Of a stretch of DNA of 64,000 nucleotides, positions 9,069 to 16,740 are shown piece by piece. The notes beneath the pieces were generated by a model, which did no database searches, was not told the origin of the DNA, and saw only the letters and a program-made list of their open reading frames with translations. Position 1 is the first letter of the stretch, and every line of letters starts with the position of its first letter. The stretch is taken from the NCBI RefSeq assembly GCF_900112135.1, contig NZ_FOLC01000003.1, positions 124,001 to 188,000 on the forward strand. Direction: 5' to 3'. The translations under genes and the position numbers were made by a program. This stretch comes from Collimonas sp. OK412 (GTDB taxonomy: Bacteria > Pseudomonadota > Gammaproteobacteria > Burkholderiales > Burkholderiaceae_D).

Positions 9069-10331
9069 ATGAATCGCGGTTTTTACACCATCATGGCAGC
9101 GCAGTTTTTTTCTTCGCTGGCCGACAACGCACTGCTCATAGCGGCAATCGCCTTACTGGCTGAAATGTCCTCGCCCGGCTGGATGACGCCGCTGCTGAAA
9201 CTGTTTTTTGTCCTATCTTACGTGCTGTTAGCTGCTTTTGTCGGCGCTTTTGCTGATTCGCTGCCCAAAGGCCGGGTGATGTTCATCACCAACATGATCA
9301 AGATCGCCGGCTGCCTGATGATGTTTGCCGACGTCCATCCCCTGATCGCCTATGGCGTGGTCGGCTTCGGCGCAGCGGCATATTCGCCTGCCAAATATGG
9401 CATCCTCACTGAATTGTTGCCGGCGGAAAAACTGGTGGCTGCCAACGGCTGGATCGAAGGCTTGACCATGGCGTCGATCATCCTCGGCACGGTCCTCGGC
9501 GGCGCCCTCGTCAGTCCCCACGTCGTTTCCATCTTGCTGCAATGGCACATCCCCATCATCAACTGGCACCTGAACACGCCGACCCATGCGGCGCTGATGG
9601 TGATCGGCATGCTGTACCTGATCGCTACCGTCTTCAACCTGAAAATCCCTGACACCGGCGCCCGCTACCCGCACCAGCAGCGCAGGCCGAGCAAGCTGAT
9701 CGTCGATTTCGCCAATTGCAACGCAATCCTGTGGAAAGACAAGCTGGGGCAGATTTCGCTAGCCGTCACCACCCTGTTCTGGGGCGCCGGCGCAACCTTG
9801 CAGTTCATCGTATTGAAATGGGCCGAGAAGTCGCTCGGCATGCCGCTCGACAAGGCTGCCATCCTGCAAGGCGTGGTGGCGTTTGGCGTGGCGATCGGCG
9901 CCGGGGCGGCGGCGCGCATGATCCCACTGAAAAAATCGCTGACCGTCATGCCGATGGGCATCGTGATGGGCCTGGTGGTGATGGCCATGACCGTGGTGCA
10001 CTCGGTATGGGTCGCTTACCCGCTGCTGATCATCATCGGCGCCTTGTCGGGTTATTTCGTGGTGCCGATGAATGCGCTGCTGCAGCATCGCGGCCATGTG
10101 CTGATGAGCGCCGGCCATTCGATTGCCGTGCAGAACTTCAATGAAAACCTGTCGGTGCTGACCATGCTGGTGCTGTATGCGCTGATGATCAAGATCGACC
10201 TGGATGTCAATATCGTCATCCTCCTGTTTGGCTCGTTTGTCGCCTGCATCATGTTTCTCATCATGCGCAAGCATGCGGCCAATCAGCGCGAGCATGATTC
10301 GCTGGCCTTGATTGGCGAAACCAAGCATTAA
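9069..10331 (+). CDS. lplT: Lysophospholipid transporter LplT
   Basis: A 420-residue MFS-type protein with about 12 hydrophobic helices that flips lysophospholipids inward across the inner membrane for reacylation. The N-terminus MNRGFYTIMAAQFFSSLADN and the segment SPAKYGILTELLP are hallmarks of LplT. Two close ATGs occur at 9063 and 9069; GGGA at 9059-9062 is well spaced for the second, so that one is used. In enterics lplT adjoins the acyltransferase gene aas, which is absent here. A weak GCCTG/CAGGC hairpin lies in the 26-bp gap before the convergent DUF1853 gene. Confidence 0.92.
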   Translation: MNRGFYTIMAAQFFSSLADNALLIAAIALLAEMSSPGWMTPLLKLFFVLSYVLLAAFVGAFADSLPKGRVMFITNMIKIAGCLMMFADVHPLIAYGVVGFGAAAYSPAKYGILTELLPAEKLVAANGWIEGLTMASIILGTVLGGALVSPHVVSILLQWHIPIINWHLNTPTHAALMVIGMLYLIATVFNLKIPDTGARYPHQQRRPSKLIVDFANCNAILWKDKLGQISLAVTTLFWGAGATLQFIVLKWAEKSLGMPLDKAAILQGVVAFGVAIGAGAAARMIPLKKSLTVMPMGIVMGLVVMAMTVVHSVWVAYPLLIIIGALSGYFVVPMNALLQHRGHVLMSAGHSIAVQNFNENLSVLTMLVLYALMIKIDLDVNIVILLFGSFVACIMFLIMRKHAANQREHDSLALIGETKH

Positions 10332-10357
10332 CGCCTGCAGAAAAATCCAGGCAGCGA

Positions 10358-11350
10358 TCAGCCTTGGTCGCCCATCCTTGCATGACGCTGGGCCGCCGCC
10401 CGCTCCGCCCAGTCGTCCGGCACCACAAAACCTCTGTCGATTTCCAGCCCATACCCATCCTCGGCGCGCAGGGTCGCCAGCAGCACCGGCGCGGCATCGC
10501 CGGCAAAATGCTGCGACAAGGCCTGTTGCGCGTCTGCCGCGCTGAGCGCGTGTCCAAGCGCGATTTTTGCCGGCGCCAGCCAGCGCTGGCGCGGCAATAC
10601 CAGGTACAAAGCCGACTGATCCAGCTGCAACGCGGAGAGGCTGCGCCAATATCCCCGGCAAGCGTTTGCGGATACGCCGAGCGCGTCGGGCGAGGGTAAA
10701 TCGTCATCCGGATAAAACAGCCAGCCCTTGACCAGTGCCTGGGCAGAAGCGACCGGTTCACTCAGGTGTATCTGCGAAGCCGGATGCTGCGACAGCACCA
10801 GCTGGCGCTGCAGGATCTTTTGCATTTTGGCGCCCAGCGAATCGGCCAGGTTAGGACCCAGGAAATCGTCCGGCTGCAAGCTGCCGCCGCCAGTCTCCAG
10901 CAGATAGAACTTGGTCGCGAACTCCCAGTGGACCAGGTCGCCGTTCAGCCGCAACAGGAAATCGAATTCGCCTATCGTGTCGTTTTTGCTGGCCCTGACC
11001 TGCACGCTGTGCGCCACCAGCATCTGCCGCTGCTCAAAATAAAACGCCATCAATTTTTCCGCATACAGGCCCAAGCGCGTCGATGGCAAGCTGCCGATAT
11101 AGCTGTGCAATGCCTGCAATTTTTCCGGCGCCTGCTCCAGCGCGCTCAGCCATGCAGCCAGGCCGGCGTCAGCGTAGCTGGCGATTTTTCCTTGCCACTG
11201 TGCGGCCCGGGGATCAAGCAGGTCGGGCGCATCCAGCAGCCAAGCCAGCGCCCTGACGTGCGGATCGAACAGATGGTTCCAGCGCAAGTGAAACTGTTGC
11301 TGGCAAGCGCCGGCGTGCGCCGCGGAAGAATCATTCGCCGGCGTTGGCAT
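10358..11350 (-). CDS. DUF1853 family protein
   Basis: A 330-residue soluble protein without a signal peptide or membrane helix. The features GLYAEKLMAFYFEQ, IGEFDFLLR, HWEFATKFYL and the GPNLADSLGAKMQK segment match the DUF1853 family as remembered. The E-F-D and WEFATKF spacing resembles PD-(D/E)XK-nuclease-like folds, but that is inference. It is the last gene of the tsaB-rimI-UDG operon and overlaps the UDG gene by 20 bp, so it is translated from the same message. Function unknown. Confidence 0.85.
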   Translation of the reverse strand: MPTPANDSSAAHAGACQQQFHLRWNHLFDPHVRALAWLLDAPDLLDPRAAQWQGKIASYADAGLAAWLSALEQAPEKLQALHSYIGSLPSTRLGLYAEKLMAFYFEQRQMLVAHSVQVRASKNDTIGEFDFLLRLNGDLVHWEFATKFYLLETGGGSLQPDDFLGPNLADSLGAKMQKILQRQLVLSQHPASQIHLSEPVASAQALVKGWLFYPDDDLPSPDALGVSANACRGYWRSLSALQLDQSALYLVLPRQRWLAPAKIALGHALSAADAQQALSQHFAGDAAPVLLATLRAEDGYGLEIDRGFVVPDDWAERAAAQRHARMGDQG

Positions 11351-12179
11351 ACGTGCTCATGGCCAGGCACAGGTCGCTCCAGACTTTGCCCTTGTCGCCC
11401 AGCTGGCGCAGCAGATAAGCCGGGTGATAGGTCACCACCAGAGGACGGTCGGCGTAGCGGTGCACGGAGCCGCGCAGTTTTGAAACCGGGGTGGCGGGAT
11501 CCAGTCCCAGCAGCGACAAGGCAGCGGTCTTGCCCAGCGCGACCAGGACGGTTGGCTGGATCAATTCGATCTGGCGCTGCAGATACGGCAGGCAGGCCGC
11601 CACTTCGTCCGCCGCCGGTGGCCGATCGCGGCCGGTGCCGTCGGTGGGGCGGCACTTGACGATATTGGCGATGTACGCGTTTTCGCCGCGCTTCAAGCCC
11701 ATCGCCAGCAGGATATTGTCGAGCAGTTTACCTGCCGGGCCGACGAACGGCTCGCCCTGGATATCCTCGTTGCGTCCGGGACCTTCGCCGATGAACAGCC
11801 ATTTGGCCTTGCTGTCGCCGACACCGAACACGGTATTCTTGCGCCCCTGGCAGAGCCCGCAAGCTGTGCAGCCTGCCACTGCCTTCTGCAACTGTCCCCA
11901 ATCCATCGCGGCGGTGGAAATCCCCGCCTGGACGGCTGCCTGCGGTACGGATACCGGTTCGGCGTCGGCCCAGGCTGAAACCGCCGGATTATCCTGCACG
12001 CGGCTCGCCATCGGCTCGACCCGCTGCGGCACCGGCACGGCGGGAATTTCCACCGCCGGCGCCATATCCGCTTTTATCAGTTCTGCGCCTGCCAAGCCGG
12101 CGCCGCCATCGCGCCGCAGCCACAGCGGGCCGAGGCCGATCTCGTCAAGGAAAACGCTGCGCCTGCTCATCTCGCTCAT
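11331..12179 (-). CDS. Type-4 (4Fe-4S) uracil-DNA glycosylase
   Basis: A 282-residue enzyme that removes uracil from DNA. The catalytic domain begins near residue 92. Iron-sulfur ligands are likely Cys104, Cys107, Cys176 (VKCRP) and Cys196. Motif A is GEGPGRNED (131-139) and the C-terminal motif is YHPAYLLR (251-258). Residues 1-23 form a basic and hydrophobic peptide (SRRSVFLDEIGLGPLW) joined to the enzyme by a roughly 65-residue Ala/Pro/Val-rich linker that is probably disordered. The gene overlaps rimI by 4 bp (ATGA) and DUF1853 by 20 bp, indicating tight coupling. Confidence 0.93.
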   Translation of the reverse strand: MSEMSRRSVFLDEIGLGPLWLRRDGGAGLAGAELIKADMAPAVEIPAVPVPQRVEPMASRVQDNPAVSAWADAEPVSVPQAAVQAGISTAAMDWGQLQKAVAGCTACGLCQGRKNTVFGVGDSKAKWLFIGEGPGRNEDIQGEPFVGPAGKLLDNILLAMGLKRGENAYIANIVKCRPTDGTGRDRPPAADEVAACLPYLQRQIELIQPTVLVALGKTAALSLLGLDPATPVSKLRGSVHRYADRPLVVTYHPAYLLRQLGDKGKVWSDLCLAMSTYANAGE

Positions 12180-12661
12180 AACGGCAGCCTCATTACGATG
12201 GCTTCTTCACGCTTGTCGCCGGCAGCAGGATAATAATCGCGGCGGCGGCCGATCTCGACGAAACCGTAGCGCTGGTAGATCGCAATCGCACGCGTATTCG
12301 ATGGCCGCACTTCCAGCAACACCGACTGCATCTGCTGCTGATGCGCCAGGAGGCATACCTTATCGAGCAGCATCTTGCCGATGCCGCGCCGCTGCATGTC
12401 TCCATGCACGCTGATATTGAGCAGATGCGCCTCGTCCAGCGCCTGCATCATGAAAAAATAGCCGAGCAAGGCCTGCTTCGCATCGCGCAATACCCAGCAT
12501 TGATAACCGCTCTGGATCGAATCGACAAAATTGCCATGGGTCCAGGGATGCGAATACACGGTCTTTTCGATCGCCAGCACCTCGTCCAGGTCTTCGATAC
12601 GCATGGCGGCAAACGCAAGCGGCCGCAACAGGCCGGCCGCCGGCTGTGCATTGGCGTTCAT
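12176..12661 (-). CDS. rimI: Ribosomal protein bS18 alanine N-acetyltransferase
   Basis: A 161-residue GNAT acetyltransferase that acetylates the N-terminus of ribosomal protein S18. The acetyl-CoA loop QRRGIGKML lies at 90-98, followed by LEVRPSNTRAIAIYQ and RYGF, the usual RimI signature. It overlaps tsaB by 4 bp upstream and the UDG gene by 4 bp downstream. The tsaB-rimI pairing is common in proteobacteria and supports the assignment over a generic GNAT. Confidence 0.94.
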   Translation of the reverse strand: MNANAQPAAGLLRPLAFAAMRIEDLDEVLAIEKTVYSHPWTHGNFVDSIQSGYQCWVLRDAKQALLGYFFMMQALDEAHLLNISVHGDMQRRGIGKMLLDKVCLLAHQQQMQSVLLEVRPSNTRAIAIYQRYGFVEIGRRRDYYPAAGDKREEAIVMRLPL

Positions 12662-13362
12662 GGGTTCACCTTGGCGGCGCGCTCGGCGGTGGTGAGCGCT
12701 ACCTTGTTACGCAAATACAAAGGCTGGGCCTGCACCGCACTCAAGCCCCTGCCTTGGGCCAGCGCGACGCTGCCCAGCTGGGCGATCTGGCGCGCGCTCG
12801 GCATCACCGCCGGCAAGCCGCCGGCCGCGAACGGAGCAGCGGAAAACGCTTCCGCATATGCCGCCAAGCCATTGCCGCAGGCTTGCAGCACGCCGCTTTG
12901 CGCCGGCAGGGGCAATACCTGCGACGGCGCCGACAAAGCCGGTTCGGCAATTACCTGCCAGCCATCGCCGGCAAAGCGATATTGGGCCCAGTAGACTTCG
13001 CCCATGCGCGCATCCAGCACCGCCAGCACTTCGCCGGCGCCGTTGAGGTCGCGGCAAGCCTGCGCCATGGCGGCCAGCGTCACTACCGGCAACACCGGCA
13101 GGTCGGCGCCGAACGCCAGTCCTTGCACGATGCCGCAGGCGGTGCGCACCCCCGTGAAGGAGCCGGGACCGACGCCGAACGCCAGCGCGTCGCACTGGGC
13201 CAGGCTGATCCCGGCCTCGGCCAGCAAGTCTTGCACCATCGGCAGGATGGCAAGGGAATGGGTTTGGACGCCCGCCGATTCGCGGGTAGTCACCTGGCCG
13301 TCGCGCAACAAGGCGGCGGAGGCCAGTTCGGTAGATGTTTCAATGGCAAGAATGGTCTGCAT
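12658..13362 (-). CDS. tsaB: tRNA threonylcarbamoyladenosine biosynthesis protein TsaB
   Basis: A 234-residue ASKHA-fold protein that partners TsaD and TsaE in making t6A37 of tRNA. It begins MQTILAIETS, with the family motif GVGPGSFTGVR around 62-72. The frame is open another 57 codons upstream, but the ATG at 13362 gives the known N-terminus, so the extension is rejected. It is the first gene of the operon tsaB-rimI-UDG-DUF1853 and lies divergent from the thioredoxin-like gene about 140 bp away. Confidence 0.94.
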   Translation of the reverse strand: MQTILAIETSTELASAALLRDGQVTTRESAGVQTHSLAILPMVQDLLAEAGISLAQCDALAFGVGPGSFTGVRTACGIVQGLAFGADLPVLPVVTLAAMAQACRDLNGAGEVLAVLDARMGEVYWAQYRFAGDGWQVIAEPALSAPSQVLPLPAQSGVLQACGNGLAAYAEAFSAAPFAAGGLPAVMPSARQIAQLGSVALAQGRGLSAVQAQPLYLRNKVALTTAERAAKVNP

Positions 13363-13504
13363 GGGCCGTATTTTACCGCGCTCGACGCCGCTTCGGCTGT
13401 ACTCTGCGCGATTGGCCGGCCCAATCCTGCGGCAAAGGCCCCAGGAACCGGCAAACCAAGGGTATTCATGCAAGATCCAGCGCACACGCTGTAAAATATC
13501 GCGA

Positions 13505-13927
13505 ATGCTGATCCTCACTCTCGATAACGACAATCACCAGGAACTTGCCACCACCCTGTCGGAGGATGGCTGGGTGGCGGCTTGCCTGTGCGCCGCCTGG
13601 TGCGGCAGCTGCCGGGAATATTTCGCGAATTTCACGGCGTTGGCGCAACGCCATCCGCATGTGCAATTCGTCTGGATCGATATCGAAGACCAGGCAGAAC
13701 TGATCGGCGACCTGGACGTCGACAATTTCCCTACCTTGCTGATCCAGCGCGGCGACGTCGTGGCGTTCCTGGGCCCGGTGGAAATGGATTTGCGCCTGGC
13801 CGAAAGAATCCTGCTGGCGCAAATGGAAAAGAGCACCCCTGAGCTGCAGGCCGAAGCCCAGAGCAGCACGGAACGCCGTCATTGGCAGCTGGAAGCCAAT
13901 CTATTGCGGCGCCTGGCGGATATTTAG
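13505..13927 (+). CDS. Thioredoxin-like protein with WCGSC motif
   Basis: A 140-residue cytosolic protein without a signal peptide. The thioredoxin fold covers about residues 1-100: the redox motif is AAWCGSCREY (Cys33 and Cys36) and the cis-Pro is in DNFPTLLI. The rest is a charged helical tail. The frame is open upstream, but the ATG at 13505 fits the fold start. The Gly-Ser dipeptide between the cysteines differs from classical thioredoxin (Gly-Pro) and should shift its redox potential. Its stop overlaps that of the convergent LysR gene by three bases. Partner unknown. Confidence 0.85.
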   Translation: MLILTLDNDNHQELATTLSEDGWVAACLCAAWCGSCREYFANFTALAQRHPHVQFVWIDIEDQAELIGDLDVDNFPTLLIQRGDVVAFLGPVEMDLRLAERILLAQMEKSTPELQAEAQSSTERRHWQLEANLLRRLADI

Positions 13928-14838
13928 GATGCCAGCCAGGGGTCGCAATCCGGATGCGGAAACTGCGCCATCATGAAATCGACAAAACTGCGCACCTTGG
14001 CCGACAACAGGCGCCGGCTGGGATAGACCAGGCGCACTGCCACCTTGTTGATCTGGTAATCGGGCAGCACCCGCACCACGCGCCCCGCCACCATATCGTC
14101 GCCCAGCGTATACGAGGTGCGCATGGCGATTCCCATCCCTGCCAGCAAACACTGGCGCAGCAAATCGGTATTGTTCGACATCACCTTGCTGGTGATCGGA
14201 ATGACCGAGGCGCCCTGCTCCGACTGGAAGGTCCAGTGATGGCGCAGATGTTCCATGGAAAAATTGAGGCATGAATGCTGCGCCAGTTCCTCCGGCGTCT
14301 GCGGCACGCCATGTTCGGCAATATAAGCCGGCGAGGCGCACAGCAGCACTTCCGCGATGCCCAGCTGGCGCGCCACCATGCCGGCGTCGAATTTCTGGTT
14401 GACCGAAAAAATGCCGACGTCAAAACCTTCTTCGATCAGGTCGACAGTACGGTCCGACAAGGTCACATCCAGCCGCACATCGGGATACTGCTTCGAATAC
14501 AGCGGCAGCAGGCGCGCCAGCTGGGTCTGGCCGAAACCGATCTGCGAATAGATGTGCAAGGTGCCGGCGGGTTTGGTCGACAGCACGGAAGCAGCAGCTT
14601 CTGCTTCGTCGATTTCATCCAGGATCTGCTGCACCCGCTCCAGGTAAGCCTGGCCCGGTTCGGTCAGCGCCATGCGGCGCGTCGAGCGGTGCAGCAGGCG
14701 GATCCCGAGATGGTTTTCCAGGTCGGCCACCAGGCGCGTGACCACCGCATTCGACATGTCCAGCACCTGGGCGGCGGCGACAAAGCTGCCCTGCTCCACT
14801 ACCTTCGCAAAAACCCGCATTGACTGCAAGCGATCCAT
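13924..14838 (-). CDS. LysR-family transcriptional regulator
   Basis: A 304-residue regulator with the N-terminal winged helix (VVEQGSFVAAAQVLDMSNAVVTRLVADLE and LLHRSTRRMALTEPG) and a substrate-binding domain. It resembles the CrgA/AaeR-like subgroup of LysR proteins. Target and effector are unknown: its upstream neighbour on the same strand is a small membrane protein gene, and no divergent gene faces its promoter. The ATG at 14838 begins MDRLQSMRVF, the normal start for this group. Confidence 0.9.
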   Translation of the reverse strand: MDRLQSMRVFAKVVEQGSFVAAAQVLDMSNAVVTRLVADLENHLGIRLLHRSTRRMALTEPGQAYLERVQQILDEIDEAEAAASVLSTKPAGTLHIYSQIGFGQTQLARLLPLYSKQYPDVRLDVTLSDRTVDLIEEGFDVGIFSVNQKFDAGMVARQLGIAEVLLCASPAYIAEHGVPQTPEELAQHSCLNFSMEHLRHHWTFQSEQGASVIPITSKVMSNNTDLLRQCLLAGMGIAMRTSYTLGDDMVAGRVVRVLPDYQINKVAVRLVYPSRRLLSAKVRSFVDFMMAQFPHPDCDPWLAS

Positions 14839-14868
14839 ATTCTTTTGTCCTATCTTATTCTCTGCCGC

Positions 14869-15219
14869 TCATTTACTCAGCAAAGCCGTGAAGGCGACCA
14901 CCAGGGCCAGCGCGCTGAGGCCCAGCGCCAGTCCGCACAGCACGCCGGCGCGCCGCGATTTTGCGTCGGCTTGCAGCGCCTCTTGCCGCATTTCCTGCTC
15001 AAGCAATGGCAGCGCGGTCTTGAGTTGTTCGGCAAGCGCCTTGATGTCGCCGACATTTTGCAGCGACGCCGCCTGCAGTTCGCTTACCTGCTGCTGCAAG
15101 ATCTGCAGCCGGCTCTCTTCCGTATTACCTTTGCGCCGGGTGAACACCGGCGCCGCCACGGAAATGATGTCGCTGATATACGGAAGCACAGCCTTTGTTA
15201 CTGAAAGCCAAGCCGACAT
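14869..15219 (-). CDS. Small coiled-coil membrane protein, unknown function
   Basis: A 116-residue protein that I do not recognise. Residues 35-85 are rich in Gln, Leu, Glu and Ala with heptad-like spacing, suggesting a coiled coil. Residues 92-114 form one clear transmembrane segment (LCGLALGLSALALVVAF), giving a tail-anchored layout with the coil probably in the cytoplasm. It lies 27 bp downstream of the ABC ATPase gene on the same strand and may be co-transcribed with it, or lead into the LysR gene 30 bp further on. Codon usage looks like its neighbours. Confidence 0.7.
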   Translation of the reverse strand: MSAWLSVTKAVLPYISDIISVAAPVFTRRKGNTEESRLQILQQQVSELQAASLQNVGDIKALAEQLKTALPLLEQEMRQEALQADAKSRRAGVLCGLALGLSALALVVAFTALLSK

Positions 15220-15246
15220 GCACTACCCTCCACTTTCTTTTTTCGC

Positions 15247-15984
15247 TTATTGAAATATCTGCGCATCGGCAGCGCTGGTATCACCCGGGCGCAGCAGACG
15301 GCCGGCGGCGATCGTGATGGTCTGGCGGCACTGCATGGCGATCGAGGTATCGTGCGTCACCAGCACCAGCGTTGAGCCGCGTTCCTGGTTCAGGTCAAAC
15401 ATCAGCTGGATCACCGCGTCGCCGGTAGCCGCATCGAGGCTGCCGGTAGGCTCGTCAGCGAACAAGAGCGGCGGCTCGGTGACGAAAGCACGCGCCAGCG
15501 CCACCCGCTGCTGCTCACCGCCCGACAGGTATTTCGGATAGTGCTGCAAGCGCGACCCCAGCCCGACCCGTTCCAGCTTGGCCTGCGCCTTCTCTTTGGC
15601 ATCCCTGTCGCCACGCAGTTCGAGCGGCAGCATGACATTTTCCAGCGCGCTCAAATGGCTCAGCAACTGGAAAGACTGGAAAACGAAACCGAGCTTTTCC
15701 TTGCGCAAGCCGGCGCGGCCATCCTCGTCCAGGGCAAAGATATCGCTGCCGTCGATGTGCACAGTGCCCGACGATGGCGTGTCCAACCCCGCCAGCAAGC
15801 CCAGCAAGGTCGATTTGCCGGAACCGGAAGCGCCGACAATCGCCAGCGTGGTACCGCCCTGGACGTTAAAATTGATATCATCAAGAATCACCAGCTCGCC
15901 GCTGGCGTCGGCAACACGCTTGGTCAAGCGCTGGACGTCTATGGCTGGGGCTATTGCAGGATTAACAGAAGAGGACTGATGCAT
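15247..15984 (-). CDS. ABC transporter ATP-binding protein, YbbA/LolD-like
   Basis: A 245-residue ATPase of the MacB/LolD type. Walker A GASGSGKS is at 51-58, the LSGGE signature at 153-157 and Walker B LLFADE at 173-178, followed by the family sequence PTGSLD. In E. coli the homologue ybbA lies divergent from tesA, as here, and is followed by the permease gene ybbP. No permease gene follows here. Its start codon at 15984 overlaps the tesA start on the other strand. Role inferred: export or lipid-extraction ATPase with a partner elsewhere. Confidence 0.92.
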   Translation of the reverse strand: MHQSSSVNPAIAPAIDVQRLTKRVADASGELVILDDINFNVQGGTTLAIVGASGSGKSTLLGLLAGLDTPSSGTVHIDGSDIFALDEDGRAGLRKEKLGFVFQSFQLLSHLSALENVMLPLELRGDRDAKEKAQAKLERVGLGSRLQHYPKYLSGGEQQRVALARAFVTEPPLLFADEPTGSLDAATGDAVIQLMFDLNQERGSTLVLVTHDTSIAMQCRQTITIAAGRLLRPGDTSAADAQIFQ

Positions 15985-16675
15985 GCAGATTATCGACTCC
16001 GGGTTGGGGAATGGTTTTCAGGACCTGGCCGAGGGCTGGCGCCGCAAATTCGGCGTTGGCTTGCGGCTTGCCGCCTTGCTGCTTGGCCTGCTCGGCCTAG
16101 TATGGACGAACAATGCCTATTCTGCATCAAAATCGATACTGGTGTTAGGCGATAGCCTTTCCGCGGAATACGGACTGGCGCGCGGCAGCGGCTGGGTGTC
16201 CTTGCTGCAGCAGCGCCTGAAGACAGAAAACCTTGGCGGCAGCGTCGTCAACGCCAGCATCAGCGGCGAAACCAGCAGCGGCGGCAAAACGCGCTTGCCG
16301 GCGCTGCTCCTGCAACGGCCGGACATTGTCATCATCGAACTGGGCGCCAACGATGCCCTGCGCGGCCTGCAACTGAACGCCACCGAAAGCAACCTGCGCG
16401 CGATGATCAGCGCGGCGCAGCAAGCGAAAGCAAAAGTGCTGCTGGTGGGCATGCGGATTCCGCCCAACTATGGCCGCGACTACACCGAAAAATTCTTTGC
16501 CCTTTATCCGATGCTGGCCAAACAGGCCAAGGTGCCGCTGGTTCCGTTCCTGCTCGACGGCGTCGCCGACAAACCGGACATGTTCCAGGCCGACCGCATG
16601 CATCCTGTAGCGCAGGCGCATCCGATCATATTGAACAATGTCTGGCCGGAATTGAAACCGCTGCTGGCGAAATGA
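15983..16675 (+). CDS. tesA: Arylesterase / lysophospholipase TesA (GDSL hydrolase)
   Basis: A 230-residue SGNH hydrolase. A basic n-region and a hydrophobic stretch (about residues 28-42) followed by NAYSA form a signal peptide, so the enzyme is periplasmic. Catalytic Ser58 is in LGDSLS, the oxyanion Asn123 in GANDAL, and Asp204/His207 in ADRMHP. The ATG at 15983 overlaps the start codon of the divergent ABC gene. A shorter form could start at the in-frame TTG at 16061, just before the hydrophobic core, which would leave room for a promoter. The true start is therefore uncertain. Confidence 0.92.
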   Translation: MQIIDSGLGNGFQDLAEGWRRKFGVGLRLAALLLGLLGLVWTNNAYSASKSILVLGDSLSAEYGLARGSGWVSLLQQRLKTENLGGSVVNASISGETSSGGKTRLPALLLQRPDIVIIELGANDALRGLQLNATESNLRAMISAAQQAKAKVLLVGMRIPPNYGRDYTEKFFALYPMLAKQAKVPLVPFLLDGVADKPDMFQADRMHPVAQAHPIILNNVWPELKPLLAK

Positions 16676-16686
16676 CATCCAGCAAT

Positions 16687-16714
16687 AAAAAAGCCACTTT
16701 CCAGCGGCTTTTTT
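16687..16714. terminator. Bidirectional terminator between tesA and ppiD
   Basis: AAAAAAGCC and GGCTTTTTT flank a short loop; one mismatch lies inside the stem. It lies between convergent genes. Confidence 0.8.
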
Positions 16715-16740
16715 ATTCTCTACCTTAGTGACGGCATCGA

